A DNA stretch of 64,000 bases from positions 2,177,501 through 2,241,500 of the forward strand of contig NC_088310.1 of NCBI RefSeq assembly GCF_910592395.1, read 5' to 3'. The DNA comes from Lineus longissimus. Its lineage: Eukaryota > Nemertea > Pilidiophora > Heteronemertea > Lineidae. The notes beneath the pieces were generated by a model that did not search any database, was not told where the DNA came from, and saw only the letters and a list, made by a program, of their open reading frames with translations. Positions 47,441 through 60,503 of this stretch are shown here, in pieces (the first letter of the stretch is position 1; every line of letters starts with the position of its first letter). A program made the translations under genes and the position numbers.

Positions 47441-48761
47441 CAGGCCAGTGGGCCAGGAAACATATGTCAGAATGGCCGCCAAGGTTTGCTTGGAAACCTG
47501 GATCATTGTCATAGCAACTCTAGGTGAAATGGATATGTTCTGAGCAGGCTGCATTGTGTCCTTTTTTATGAGCGTAAGACATGATAGCCAATGGAGAGCG
47601 AGAACACCGGCAACTGAAGCCATGGGTTTTATATGAGTTCAAAGGCGAAAAGAGGACTGCTCGGAAGGCATAGAATTCATGATAAAGGCAAAGGATACGG
47701 TAATGTGAGTCAAATGATCTTTTAAAAACCTTTGCTATATTCCCAAGTAATGTACATGTGACACAAAAATCAGTACAATATATATAGATTTATAATGCTG
47801 CTGAAGTAATGGGTTCCCTTCAGAAATGCAGGTCTGCTATGGCTCATCATATTCTTCAATTCGTGGCGTAAATGTAAGAAGAAGCCCAAAGGTTACTGAG
47901 TATATCATAGTTCAGGGACATCACAGTGTTTCTGCTGCCCAAAGAAGACAGAACGTTTGGTCTGATTAGCCAATCGACAATCGTATTCGGAAGTCTCATA
48001 ATCATTTTTGTTATTTTCCGGTAAGCATGTCAGCGGAAGAGCTCTTGTACCTGATGAGGTGACGGAACTATCGCCGAGTCTTCATCCAAGCCTACAGATT
48101 GCGAAGTGTCATGACAGATATACGGTATCTCTCTGCACTTTGCACGTCTCAATTCAATATTCCGTTATGCATTACCGCCATTATCCCTTTCAATCCATTA
48201 CCAAGAAGGTAGTATTCAGTGATCGTCAGAGCATGATTTGATGGGATGACTGAGTTGTCGTCAGTGTTGAACGCCTCGTAGGGGACAACCAAGTGTGTGA
48301 TCACGACACCATTGATCTTGTCATGTCTCATGGCTTGAGGATTTCCTCTCTTTCTACATCAAGATCAAGGAGAACTCACCGCGGCTCAAATAAGCAACGA
48401 AACCAAGACAAACATACTACAACTGCAACGTAACATGGAAGGAATAAAGGATTGTTGGAACGCATTAATAATAAAACGTAGCATCCCCATCCCAGTGTTC
48501 CCCAAAAGAGAAAGAAAAAAACAAACATGATCACAATGGGTTACTGCTGTAAGTAACGCGAGTCAGCGTCACGAAGAACCGATAGGAAAGAAGAAAGGAT
48601 TATCCTTTGTTATCTTACCTTTCTCTAGCAATGTCGTCATGGGGAATAATCCAGGTTCTCATATATCCTTTACACTACTAACAGAGAGGACATCACGGAA
48701 TCATAGGCACCAGGCTTGTGTCGCATTGGAAAAGCACACGCCTCACGTTGCGGACAGCATC

Positions 48762-51700
48762 ATGTCGGCTTCACCAATTATTCTTCACTTTATTTCGTGT
48801 GTTGTTATCTCCTGGTTTCTGGTTATCAACGTGTATTCGGCGCCCAAACCAAGGCCGAAGAGGGGAAAGGTAGGAATTTTGCTTTATATTTGTTTAACTA
48901 AGGTTTTAATTTTGATTCAGTCATTACCATAAGCTTATATTCAAATCACTCCTAGGATTCGAAGATGTGCATCTCTCTGCACAAAGCTTTTAACTGATAC
49001 GGCTCAGGTTCATCCAAGAATTATACGCATGCATCAAGCGGTGGTTGACATAAGTGAAGCAGGCTGATGGTCCTCGAGTTGGGAAAGTACAAAAATATAG
49101 CTACAATCGGTAGATCGAAGACTTGCCTGTGTGGTCGGTGTTTGCTATAGTTGGTGATGCGCATAGGTAATTTATCTCAGCTCAACCATTTCTTATTCTC
49201 CTCTTGGACGTGAACGTGCCACGCTTGAAGCAGTATCGATTACAGAACACCATCACCCTAAATTACCCAATAATAGTTTCACCTGCATGGCGCGTCCTCA
49301 TTATCTCATAAAATTCCCCTTGGGCTGGCTGAACAGCCCTTGATCGGTTCGGCGAATAAACTGGTTCCGACAAACCATCGCACTGATCAGTTCTCACCGC
49401 CAATGAGCACGGAGCGGTAATCTCGAGGCAGTTGGTCGATTGGGCTGGCAGGCTATTTCAAGCTATTAAGTGATGGTCCGCGGAAGGGCGATATAGTTCT
49501 CTTTGGATCGAGACCTATAGCTGTTTTTTCATTGAACTCTTTTGCTTTTCCACTTCGCCCATTTTGCACCTCATGATGATTCAAATGAGGGTGGGAGTGT
49601 CGCGGCGCAGTCGGCCTGGATAGGATGCCTTAGGATGGCAGGTTAAACTTCTCAAATCCAATAAATGCCCTCAACAGCCCTTGGACTGACAATAACAGCT
49701 AGTAATTCTGGGCTTGAAGGATCCTCCAAGCAGCATATAGACAGAATCAGGAAAATAAAATCAAATCGATTGACTTTTATATGGTTCCGGTATTCATTTA
49801 TTGAGCGTAGGTGTACACTATACGTACTGGTCAATATGCATCCTGAACCTCATTGTCAATACTCCCTTTAAACGTAACCGGGGTATATAAAACGCTCTGG
49901 CGAATGGTCGCACACTCCGAACCCGTGAGTTTGTAAAGTTCGGGTTCAAGGGTTCTTCAAGATAAATATGATTATGATAATGATATTAGTAATAACAATA
50001 ATAATAATACTGTATGTACACGTGAATGAATAAAAAAGAACAACATGAAGAGAGAAAAATGTAGTGGATTCAAGGGGGGTCGAACCCGTGACCACCAGTT
50101 CGAAAGTCCAGCATGTTAACCGCTGATCCACCAACGCTTTCTTGTTAGAGTGGAGATTTTCGTCGCCCTTCATAGCCAGGCTATGGCGATATACCACCAA
50201 ATCTCGATCCATATTATTCACGGCGACCACCTCAACGTTGGCCTCCCATCAGACAGAATTAATCCAACATTCAATGCTTTGAGATGAAAATGCTCAGTGG
50301 CTTGAAACTGATGCTAATTATGTTTTCATTGATTGCTGATTTCCGGATACCTTCTATCACGGCGATGGCTTCATCGTGGAGTGCATGGGTGGGACAGTCC
50401 GTGCGTTGATTGGCAATTCACCGGCGAGGCTACGACTACGTGGTGTGGGAACTATACGGAGAGGATTGTGCTTTAAAAAGGATCTGTTCCAATTGGTGCC
50501 AGGTCCATAAACTTGGTTGGCCTTTTTGACTTGTGAACAAAGAAGGTATACTGTGAGCACCGACAGAAGATGTCATTTTGTTCCACATCACCAGATGGTT
50601 ATCCAATGCCCTATTTTTTCACGATTTCCCAGTTAAAATTGTTCCTTTCTCATTCCTATGGCAACTCCTGAGTTAAAATATTTGAACTTGGTGTTGACCG
50701 CAAGAATAAAAAACACCACCATTAATGATGAGGCTCAGTGGCAGCAACGTAATGATAGAAGTACTAAGAAAACGCCTAAACGCAGAAATAGGTAAGTCAT
50801 TATGACAATGGCAAGAGGATGAAAAGAATACTAATATATGGGTATAAACGGTAATTACTTAGTGAAGCCCTGTAATACATGACGTTTCATGAAGTGGCGC
50901 CGGAGACAGTTGATTCATGTCTATTATCCGAGACTGCGTTTGATAATGGATACTGACTATGATCCCTTATTTCTAATTGAATCTCTTATCCATGATGTCT
51001 CCAGCTTGATAGCTTCAGCAGTATCGATCACTAGGTTGTAATGCTATGGATAATTTGAAGAATAATGTCATCAAAGTTACTCACCCAATCAGTTCATAGT
51101 TTGTGGTGATCTTTTGAAAACCAATTCTGCTTGTGAGCAGCCAGTGATTGCAGTGGACTTAGAAATATTTTCGTCTTTCAGAGTTGAATTTTTTCACAAG
51201 TTCAAAATTGATACAAGTACTGTTTATCCCATGAGCGATATTGTGCCGTATCAAATTACATTTTCTGTATAAGAAGTGAAAGCCACATGCAGAAAGGACA
51301 CAATGATAAATGCTTACCTTTCGATCACAAATCCTGACCCATCCCAATAGTAGAAATGCGAAATAAATGCTAAACTCACAGCAATGTTCGAGTAACATGT
51401 TCTATCTGGTCAATTATTCCATATCGTACTCGACACATCCCGGGTCATGTCCGTCTTGACCCTTTATATAATCAGTGGAGTGGCGTCGCTTTGATCTCGG
51501 CCGGCGAACGCTCCCTTGAGTCTCGCCTTGAGTGCGGTTAGAATATGAATAATTCAGTGTTGAGCTTTCGGTGTCAGAGAATATCCTTTTCGTGTTTCAA
51601 CAGTTTTTGATGACTCCAGTCTACTTTCCGCAAGCGATGTGATACTGATATAATCAAAGTCAAATACCCTAGCCTGAGGCAGTTAGGGTCATGATTTTAA

Positions 51701-54306
51701 TGCAACCCTCAGCTGGCGGCTTCTGATCTTTTCTCACGAGCAATGTTCAGATGCACGGTACCATTCTGAAGTGCTATCCTAAAACTCTGTTGAGTTAGTA
51801 ACTCGATATATTACGATATATTCCATAGCAACAGCAAGAAGTTGCGCGCTTCTAATCAACAGAATTAAAGATGACACGTTACACAGCATGTTTTCTCCTC
51901 CAGGCTTCGACGGAGGAGCCTAACCCATGCGTGAAGCCGGAGCCCATCCAGCTCCCGCGGTTTGACATCAAGGAAATGACCGTCTTGGGTCCCGCGCTAC
52001 CAGCCACAGTCACCGTCGAGTTCAAGTCCAAGTACCCGCTGAGGTTCCGCTGGCAGAAAGAACAGACCGTCACCCTGATCCGGAGCAAGAGCTTCCAGAT
52101 GATGAACTATTTCTACATCCCTGTCGCAAGTAAGTATGACCGAGCATCTAGAGATCCATTTGTAAGGTTTAAACCGTCACCGCCAATTCCTCCTTGTCTT
52201 AGACAGTAGTCTAACTGGTAGTTTATATACAACAGCAGAAAATCGGGAATATATAGGTCCTGAAGTGGACTCCGAGTCTAGTCGGAGCTCACTCACCAAT
52301 TCTCCTTCGTTCTCAGCTTGCACCGTAAAACTCCAAGTGCCCTTCTTAGGAAAGGCCAAACTCTAGCGTCTCCCGAAGTTGCTCCTACTCTCCGAGTGCA
52401 TTTATTAACAGCTGCCTGAATATAGTCTCTCCTTCTGCAGTTAGTACCGCCTCATTCGTAATTTCCAACGGCATACCTTCCATTACACCGATCTCATCAA
52501 GCTACCACGTAATGGCTGGAGAACAATCTGATTTATCCACTTATGGTTCGCCTGAAACAACTGGTAGATTTTCCCATTAACTTATTTAATTGAGCCATGA
52601 ATGCGGAACCACGATGCATGCATTAATGCCACCGATCTGGTCCGCCGACAAAAAACTTGGCGATACAGCTGCTACGCGGGGATGGTGGATGGTTACATAG
52701 AATTAGTCTCAATGCCTACACATTGTTAACGCAATACTCAAACGATGTATCAATCCGTTAGAGTATAGTTTCTCCTCATGAACGATGTCAAAGATTTTTA
52801 ATGAAAGTCGCCTTCGAGTCGAACAGCACTCTGGTAGTTCTTTTCATGTTTTTCTTGCAGACGACAGTCTCCACAAGATTCATAACTCGCATGTGCGAGG
52901 TGTGCACACCACCAAACTGACCGTCTCAAAGAAGCGCGAATACAACCTGCATCCATTTGACGTCTACATCCTAAAAGTCAGGATTCTACACCCTTGTTAC
53001 GATGTTGGGATGAAACTGGCTATCCCGCGGACCACAGACGGCCATCTTGTCACCATGATCAAAGAAATGGCCTTCCCGAGGTTCCTACAGATGCCGCTGA
53101 AGTCTTACACCCTGCAACCCGGGGACACGTTTCATCTGAACGTGTCCATGCTGATCGAGTTCATGGATGAACACACGGAGCAGAGCGGTTGGTACAAGAT
53201 ACTCCAGTTGGATGAAGAAATGCAGAAAGTCGAGTACGCAGACAGCATCCATATGACCCCACGTGACAACTTCAAGGTGGTCAATGCAATTCGTCGCCCT
53301 GAGTTTAGTAAATACATCGTCAGCAGTAACGCTGCTATTTCGCCAGTCAAGGACACTGACGCTGGGCTTTATGGCTACTACTTGGTGTTGCCTGAAGGTA
53401 TTCATATCAGAGTGACTACTGAGATTAGGATGAACGAATCAGTACCTAACTCGATGGTGCAGTCCTGCAGTGGTGCCACGGAACAGGATGGCATGGCGCC
53501 GAACTTCCGAATCCCGATCATGCGCAAACTTGACAACTGCATCGGCTGCGTCGTAGCGAACATGGACAACCCAAAGATTGGACTCTACAAGATCAAGGAC
53601 GTGAATGGAACATTGCAGGCTTTTGAGATCAAGATGTCGGACAAGTACCCTGGCGGATCTAACTTCACCACGGCCATGTTCCCCATCAAGAAGCCCTCCG
53701 ATGACGACGATGCCCAGTACATCTGCGAGGCAGAGGACAAGAACGTCAACATCCAGCGGGCATTTGGTGTCACCACCTTTCTTCCCGTAAAGCTGACAGT
53801 GGTCAAGCCGAACAGAGTTGATATTGAGAAACCGACCAAGGTCAGTATGTGATTTCACTAACCAGTTCCGATCATTTGTGGACACCAATGACCAATCCTT
53901 TTGCAGACTTATGTTTGGTCCTATAACACGGAACTGTCGTTACTAAAAAGCTTTTTTCCTTTTGAAGGTGGTCTTCACGTGTAAAGCTACCGGTTTCCCA
54001 GCACCGGAGATTATCTTTTACAAGGGACCCCGAGATGACGCCAACTTCTTCAACGTCCACCGCCCATTCGATCCAGACACAGAGAAAGGCTGGGTTCGCG
54101 TCGCTCGCCGGAAGCACATTACATTCCACGTCAGGTATGACCCAAAACGAGGCACGACGAAAGCGCGACTTGTGTTCAACAAAGCAACGAAAAAAGATGC
54201 AGGGGGTGATGACTATGATTACAAATGTGTTGCCCGGAACAAGTATAGTTATAATATTGGTTTTATCTCTATTTACTATAACGGTTATGATGATTTAGAC
54301 ATCTGA
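48762..54306 (+). CDS. Secreted protein with Ig-like domains, tandem paralogue A
   Basis: Exons 48762-48869, 51904-52129, 52861-53840 and 53968-54306 join in frame to 550 residues. Residues 1-26 form a signal peptide (hydrophobic run, VYSA before the mature part); an in-frame ATG at 48639 would put 41 residues ahead of it and is less likely. Mature protein: an Ig-like segment (exon 2), a second one containing HPC at 155-157 and an F-strand-like DAGLYGYY that lacks the usual cysteine, a third with NCIGC and QYICEAED, and a fourth with FTCKATGFPAPEI and DYDYKCVARNKYSY, both with the classical Cys pair. No membrane helix or GPI signal follows, so it should be secreted. I recognise no named family. 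The neighbour at 55.6 kb is a paralogue with the same intron phases (0, 1, 0). AATAAA is at 55221-55226. Confidence 0.87.
49960..50137 (-). mobile_element. tRNA-derived SINE-like element
   Basis: On the minus strand, from 50137, a tRNA-like head has an A-box-like TGGATCAGCGG and a perfect B box GGTTCGACCCC, but its acceptor and anticodon stems do not pair. It is followed towards 49985 by an (ATT)n-type tail. Head plus simple tail is the usual layout of a tRNA-derived SINE. It lies in intron 1 of the first Ig-like gene. Confidence 0.6.
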
Positions 54307-55624
54307 GTGCCCGCGGATCGGAAACGGCGTTTATGTTTATAGCCGTTGTGAGAAAGAGAAGATTGAGGTGATCAAATGACGAACTGAATAGGGTGTGCCG
54401 AGGGAAAGGTAACCACTTCTGTTTGGGTATTGTTTTATCTGGTACCATTGTTGGCACAGATGATGAGCACAGTTTGGCAAGAGCATTATTGTAATCAGCT
54501 TAGGGCTGTGCAATTTTAAGGTAAAAAATCAATTGAAGGTTGGCTCCAAGCAGCCACTTTCACTAATAGAAGAGGCTGTTAATGAAGGGTGTATACAGAG
54601 ATGTGATCACGAATAGGTTTGACAATCTATACTGTATTTGATGTAATCGAAGGTGACGGATGGCCTTTAAGTGAATGATGTCTCCTCCATAAGAAAGATA
54701 CTGACCTTACGTTCAGAAAGTGCATGTAGTACTTCCGATCTTTTGAAGAGGGTTGCAGTTGCTTGTCCCTGCATGAGTCTGCCAATTTTTTTTCACGCGA
54801 CGAAGGAAATAGTCATACCGTTAACTTACTTCTCATAGCAGATTTTTCTGTTTATATTACGCACAACGTTGCACTTTCTTATTGAGCACTTGTACATAGA
54901 TTAGGGAGGTTGTGATGCAGGGTGTTATATTAGTAGGTATTCTTCTGTTCTGTGGACGGCTCTAGTTGCAGTATAAAATTGTGACCAAAATTATTGTGCT
55001 TCTTTATAATCAAGCGAAATAACTGAATTATGGTGCTGCTCCATTTGGGAGGATTCGGGCTGGTCACATAGAACCATAAATAACAACATCTATATCTACT
55101 GTGAACACAATTAGCACCAAATAGTCGTCGATGTAAAACGTATATTTGTTGTGAAGATCAGTCGTTCATGTGTACCCTTTACAATTGTTTATCGTAATAC
55201 ACACGATAACATATATGTTGAATAAAAGTCTTTGAAGACGATTCCAGTTGCTATTATATCTATAATATAACATCAGTGAGATTCAACCGACAGTCCTCAA
55301 GGGATTAGTGCGCTGAAAATAGACGAACTCGTCAACAGTATCGAATAAATGCTGTTATTATCTCTGCGTCATTTCGGATTACATCAAATAATGATCCATC
55401 CTTTTGAAGTTGATCTCGTGCCGACTATGAAGAGCAGCTGACAATAGGTGATCTTTGCCAACCATGATTATGCAGCCTATCATGGCAGGTCTCTGACCTT
55501 TGAGCCTCTTTGACATTCTTTATGCTGGCTCTGCTTCGGCTATGATCCTTTAGGAGATTAAAGAAACTGGATTCTTCTCTCACGATGTCTGTTTAGCGCC
55601 AGTTCAGGCATTGACAGGGCAAGT
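54307..55624 (+). other. 3' UTR of paralogue A and spacer to paralogue B
   Basis: No coding exon. An AATAAA at 55221-55226 is the likely transcript end; about 400 bases then remain before the next start codon and must contain the second gene's promoter unless its first exon lies further upstream. Confidence 0.55.
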
Positions 55625-58600
55625 ATGGTATGGAGCAGCCGCCATAGTGCCAGGGGGCAGTTGGTTTTGTCATGGACTTCCTTGTTTATGTTACTCCTTC
55701 TTCTGGTGACATCATCTACCGGGAAGAGAAAGAGGGCAAGAGAGGCAGACGATGGCTACGCAGAATATGTAAGTACCAGTTTATTTAGACGTTGTTCAGA
55801 CTTCCTCGCAATGAAAAGGACTCCAGCTGACGGGTTCAACCCACGAATTCGCCAAGTATACGGCCATTGTACTTGCAGTAATGCAAGATGGGTGCCTATA
55901 GGTGTCCTCTGAATATCTTAAGGGGTATTCAAGCCATGAGTCCATAAAGATGCTTCCCTCGAAAGTGCAATCTTTGTCTTACTGTCCACAGCCAATACAA
56001 CAGTAGCAAACAGTTTAACTGTAGCTTCAGCTGCCGAAAGTGTCCTGAATGTTCTTCTTGTCTGATCTGAGCATTTGACCACTAGTCTTAACGCTATGTT
56101 CTGGCTTGGTCTTTATTCCGATTTCGTAGATAGATTGGTAAACTTAGCCAGTTTGTCATCTCTCCAGGCGACCACACCCATTCCTCCCCTCGCAAAAGAA
56201 GAGGAAGACCCATGCAAGATGGACACGCCCCCTATCGAGTTCCCAGAGATCACCAGGGTGGAAATGACGACATTCAAGCAGTCAAAGCCGGCAAAGATGG
56301 TGGTGTACATCCGGTCAAAGTTTCCTATTGATCTGGTTTGGTACGAGCACGAGACGATCAAGGTTGCCAAGAGACAGTTGTACAAGTACCCGGTCCCAAT
56401 AATCAGTAAGTAACACCATTATGATCTGACAAACTTCATTCATCAGATTTAGAAGTGAGCCAATTCGTCAACTCACTTTTCCCGCGCAGTCATTTCCCTT
56501 AATCAGGCTAGAAATTCTTACAGAAAATAATGTGCATTTTACAGTCCGATATTACTCTGGACTAAAAGCTTTACTTTCATCACATTGATCCATCTTCCTT
56601 TGTTGTTATTGTTCAAAGCCAGTGGTCTTCTTTTTATTATGTCTCTCTCTGTCTCTCTCTGTGATTCAGTCTTTCCGCTGAGGCGTTATCAGAATTACTC
56701 GGATAACATACAACTAGTAATTCACTGAATAACGAAAAGAATCCACCCCGAATCCTTTGATGGTGATAGTCTGGATTCTTTATAGAATTGGTATTCAGAG
56801 AATTGACAATAGGGAAATGAAGATTAGCAAATCTATTGCGTAGTTCGCTGACTTATTCGTTGACATAGAATTTGCAACATTTTCCAGAACATTATGATGT
56901 CAATTCATTGATAACTCGTCGCTTGCACGTAGGTGACAGCACCAACATCCGCTCTGCTGTTCTCCGATGTAACGTAACGGACTCCAGTCATACTCTCTTT
57001 GCCAGTCTGGACTCATGAAATGATGAGGCCACCAGACTGATGATTTCAGGCAAGTCTAATCTTCTCTCTTCGTGTTTCAGGCGACCACGACCATGAGATG
57101 GAATACCTGAACAAGAAGAACATGCATCGGGCAGCTTTGAAAGTCACGAACGTCAAACACACGAAACATGCTCTCTTCAACAGATACATGCTCGAGATTC
57201 GTATCAAGCATCCATGTCATGACGTCCTTATGCAACTGCGCATGCCCAGTGACCAGGTATTTCGGGGCAAGTATAGCAGAAAGACGCGTCTTACACCGCC
57301 AAAGATTGTAGAGGTTCCGAGGCAATCTTACGAGTTTGTGTCCGGGCATCATATCAAGTTCAATTTCACCTTTATCGTGAGCTCATCAAAGCGAGTCAAT
57401 GCGCAGACCATGTGTAAAAAATACCGTGGTGGATGGACAAAATACATTGACAGGGACATTCAGATTGGAGACCCCTACCCCAGTTTGAAGTATTCCTGGA
57501 TGCCTCTGGTTCGGCGGAAGAAGATCAACCGCGCCTTACCAACCAACATGGCCTTCAACGACGAGATCAAACGCCTCACCAATACCAATCTCTCGGTGAG
57601 CAGTGTCCTCAAGTTCGATCCTGCGCTGACAGTCAGTGACGGTCTTTATATGTACTCGTGGACTTTACCAGTTCGGATCGTTGCAAGGACGTACAGGGTC
57701 ACCCTTGTCGTGTTTAGCGAACTTGTCAGACATACCAAGATCGCTCCCGCTGTCAAAATAGAATCCTGCGACAAACACCTACAGAAGTACGACACATTAC
57801 TCAACCGGATCCTACCACTTCGACGACAGCTCGCAAACTGCATTGCTTGCACAGCTTCCGGTATTGGTTTACCAGAACCGGAAATAACATTGAAACAATC
57901 GGATATGACGTTGCGGAAGAAGCTTTCGCCACTGAGTAAGAAAGTGTACGGGAAGACCTTTGCTCGGGCGGAGTTTCCTCTCGGGAAGGTGTCCCATGGC
58001 AATCATGGCCAGTACATTTGCACGGCATCCTACTTGAACGGATTGCTGCGATACAGTTTCATCTTCACAGTGGTTACCTACGAAGCGGCAAATATTGTCA
58101 GGAGCCGGCCTGACTCGATCGTCATAAGAAAACCAACTGAGGTATGTTGTCCGATTTGTTTCTCCATGGCAAGATACTAGTATTACATCTTCTTATCCTG
58201 AGGTACATTCGTTTTCAAGGGACATCTAACTGGTAATCAAGCATTGGAAATGGTCACCAGTAGAAGAGTGGCGTTGCCATAGACCAATACATGTAATTGG
58301 AACTCCATCTACATTCTAAAAACGACGTTGTGTACGAAGTTTGTAGATGTATTTCAACGACGACGACGGTTTTCAGGAGTTCCCTGGCATGAATCCTCGT
58401 GCTACTATTTGAAAGCCACTTTACGAGTGTCGCGTAAATGGACTTGCGCACAGAGGAGACATCACATACCTTTGTGTTCTGTACTTCGTCGTTCGTAAGG
58501 GTTGCAAAACCTGCCTAGACGACGGCGCGAGACGGTCGCGGCAGTTTGGCAAATATGATGATCAAGAGATTCCAGAACACACTGGTTGACATGTAGATGT

Positions 58601-58989
58601 TGCAGATTCTAAGTATATGTGAAACAAATTTCGCATTTCTTATGAAGATTTTGTTTCCATTCCAGATCACGTACTATTGCAAGGCAGACGGCGACCCAAT
58701 GCCGAAGATTCAATTCTTCATCGGCCGGAACTCCTCGCGCCTGTTACAGTTTCTTCCACTCAACACAACAGCAGAGGGCTGGAAGGAGATCCACAAATCA
58801 CAGAACGTCACCATCAAGGCCAAGGTCGAACATCCGGAGAACGTGCTCGTTGCGAAGCTAATTCTAGACAAGGCTACCAAGATTGATGCGGGTGGTGAGG
58901 GTTGGGACTACAAGTGTCTTGCTAGGAATGAGTACAGCTATGACTTGGCTACCATGTCTATCTTTTATAAACACCCCTGGGAAACTTAA
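55625..58989 (+). CDS. Secreted protein with Ig-like domains, tandem paralogue B
   Basis: Exons 55625-55768, 56168-56405, 57081-58141 and 58666-58989 join in frame to 588 residues. The N-terminus has a signal peptide (hydrophobic core LFMLLLLLVTSS, residues 20-31) followed by a basic stretch KRKRAR that could be a furin-type site. Exon 2 gives one Ig-like segment; exon 3 carries HPC at 171-173, an F-strand-like SDGLYMYSW without cysteine, then NCIACTASG and QYICTAS; exon 4 encodes a last Ig domain with YYCKADGDPMPKI and GWDYKCLARNEYSY. There is no membrane anchor. Exon order and intron phases equal those of paralogue A, while the protein sequences are strongly diverged, so the duplication is old or fast-evolving. 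Exon 3 is 27 codons longer than in paralogue A. AATAAA is at 59286-59291. Function is unknown; an extracellular recognition role is only inference. Confidence 0.87.
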
Positions 58990-60503
58990 GGTTTGGCAGA
59001 CCAACTTCGTAGCACAACCCAGAAGCTCTATCTTATCTGCTTTCGTCGGTTCGAGTTTATCCATGTCAAGTGGAATCATATTTCTCAATGTCAGCATCAT
59101 CTTTCTCCGCGCTCACCTGACGTGTGACATGACACAGAGCTCGGCATCTCTTGTTGAAAACAGCAATTTCGCTATCGACTTCCTCTACCAATTGGCGAAC
59201 AAGACGTTTTTGGCGCAACTTTACATTTCGCTGATATTGAGAAAGAATCAAAGCCTGTGAAATTCTACCAAAAAAAAGGTTTCCCAATAAATACACTTTG
59301 AAAAACAGTGTTAGTTTAGTTTATTGAATCATGTTAAGTGTGAAGTTGGAGTCTAAACTCATGGTAGTTTTGGAGGCGAGAGCACGGTCGTGCCAAAACA
59401 AATTTACCTCGTACTTTCACGAGTGGCGTTGTAATCAGTTAATGAATGCCTCATATAAATGTTGACATTCATTACCGAAATGGCCTATCGCATGATATGA
59501 ACTAGAACGTTTAGCAAACAATAATGCAAATAGCAAGAGTATCGCTAAAAGTATCTACATGTAATCTCGATATTCTAATGCAAATAGCAGCCACGCATAA
59601 AGGTCATTCAATGATAAAGTCAAAATCCTGACCGGTCGGCTGCATCTTGATTTCATCTGTTTTGCACAACTTCGTACCTCCAGCAGGGAGCCGCTGCGGA
59701 TATCGAATTCAAGTCGTGATGAGGAGACGATTCTGGGGACTTTCGTAGCTCTACTCGCCACCACTTAACCACCACGATGATTATTGTAGTTTGGTTGGGC
59801 AATTTTTACATAAAAAGGAACTCCTCGAAAACGGAGAATGTAATGATCGACACCAGTTGCTATTTTGGTTGACGTCAGACGGACTCCCTTTATTGGTATT
59901 GATGCATAAGTTTCCGCATCGATTTGATTATGGTTAATGACCTATGGTGCTGTCCATTGATGACATTGCTTCCTTCCCTCTGACCATTAGGGCTGTTGGT
60001 TTGACTGAGGTTCTAGGTCTGTCCACGTCCTGTCATCAGGCAAGGCATTAGCTGTGTGTGACTGCGCTCTATGGGGACATGGAGGAGGATATTGTGTTGG
60101 TCTTCTCCTGCGCAACTCACTTTCAGACCACTTAGAGGACTTCGTGTATTTTGCGGACGCGGGACGGAACTACCTTTGATCAGCAACACTGGTAAAGATT
60201 CGGGCTGAAATAATGTGAAATTGCAATTTCTATGCGAAAAAAATGTTCCTGGAAAGACCGTTAAACCCCGGGTTGTGCTGGAAGACCCCCAATCGAGACT
60301 TTCATTCTCTCACGAAGGACTTAGTTTCTGACTATACCTTGGAAGGTTGCTTAAAAACTGTCAATGTGACACAAGAACAATGCAGGAAAGTTGCTTTTTA
60401 GCTATAGATGTGACGAAAGTACTCGCATCAGATTCAAGTATCGTTTAGTTTCCGTTCAATGTAGTGTGAGATACTTTGTTGCATTGTCTATAACATTAAT
60501 CAT
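58990..60503. other. 3' UTR of paralogue B and upstream region of the channel gene
   Basis: The UTR probably ends soon after AATAAA at 59286-59291. The rest shows no supported exon; the promoter or a non-coding 5' exon of the channel gene should lie in 59.3-60.5 kb. Confidence 0.5.

Larger units (their letters stand above)
40845..48761. other. Gene-poor region of about 8 kb
   Basis: I found no exon that I can support on either strand. Contents: a perfect 20-base-stem hairpin at 43691-43741, C and CA tracts at 44574-44647, a local duplication at 46985-47440, a short GTAAGGGTTGCGAAAC-like repeat end at about 46820, and G or A runs near 42283 and 42362. It may contain 5' exons of the GALNT7-like gene or upstream exons of the Ig-like gene. 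Confidence 0.4.
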
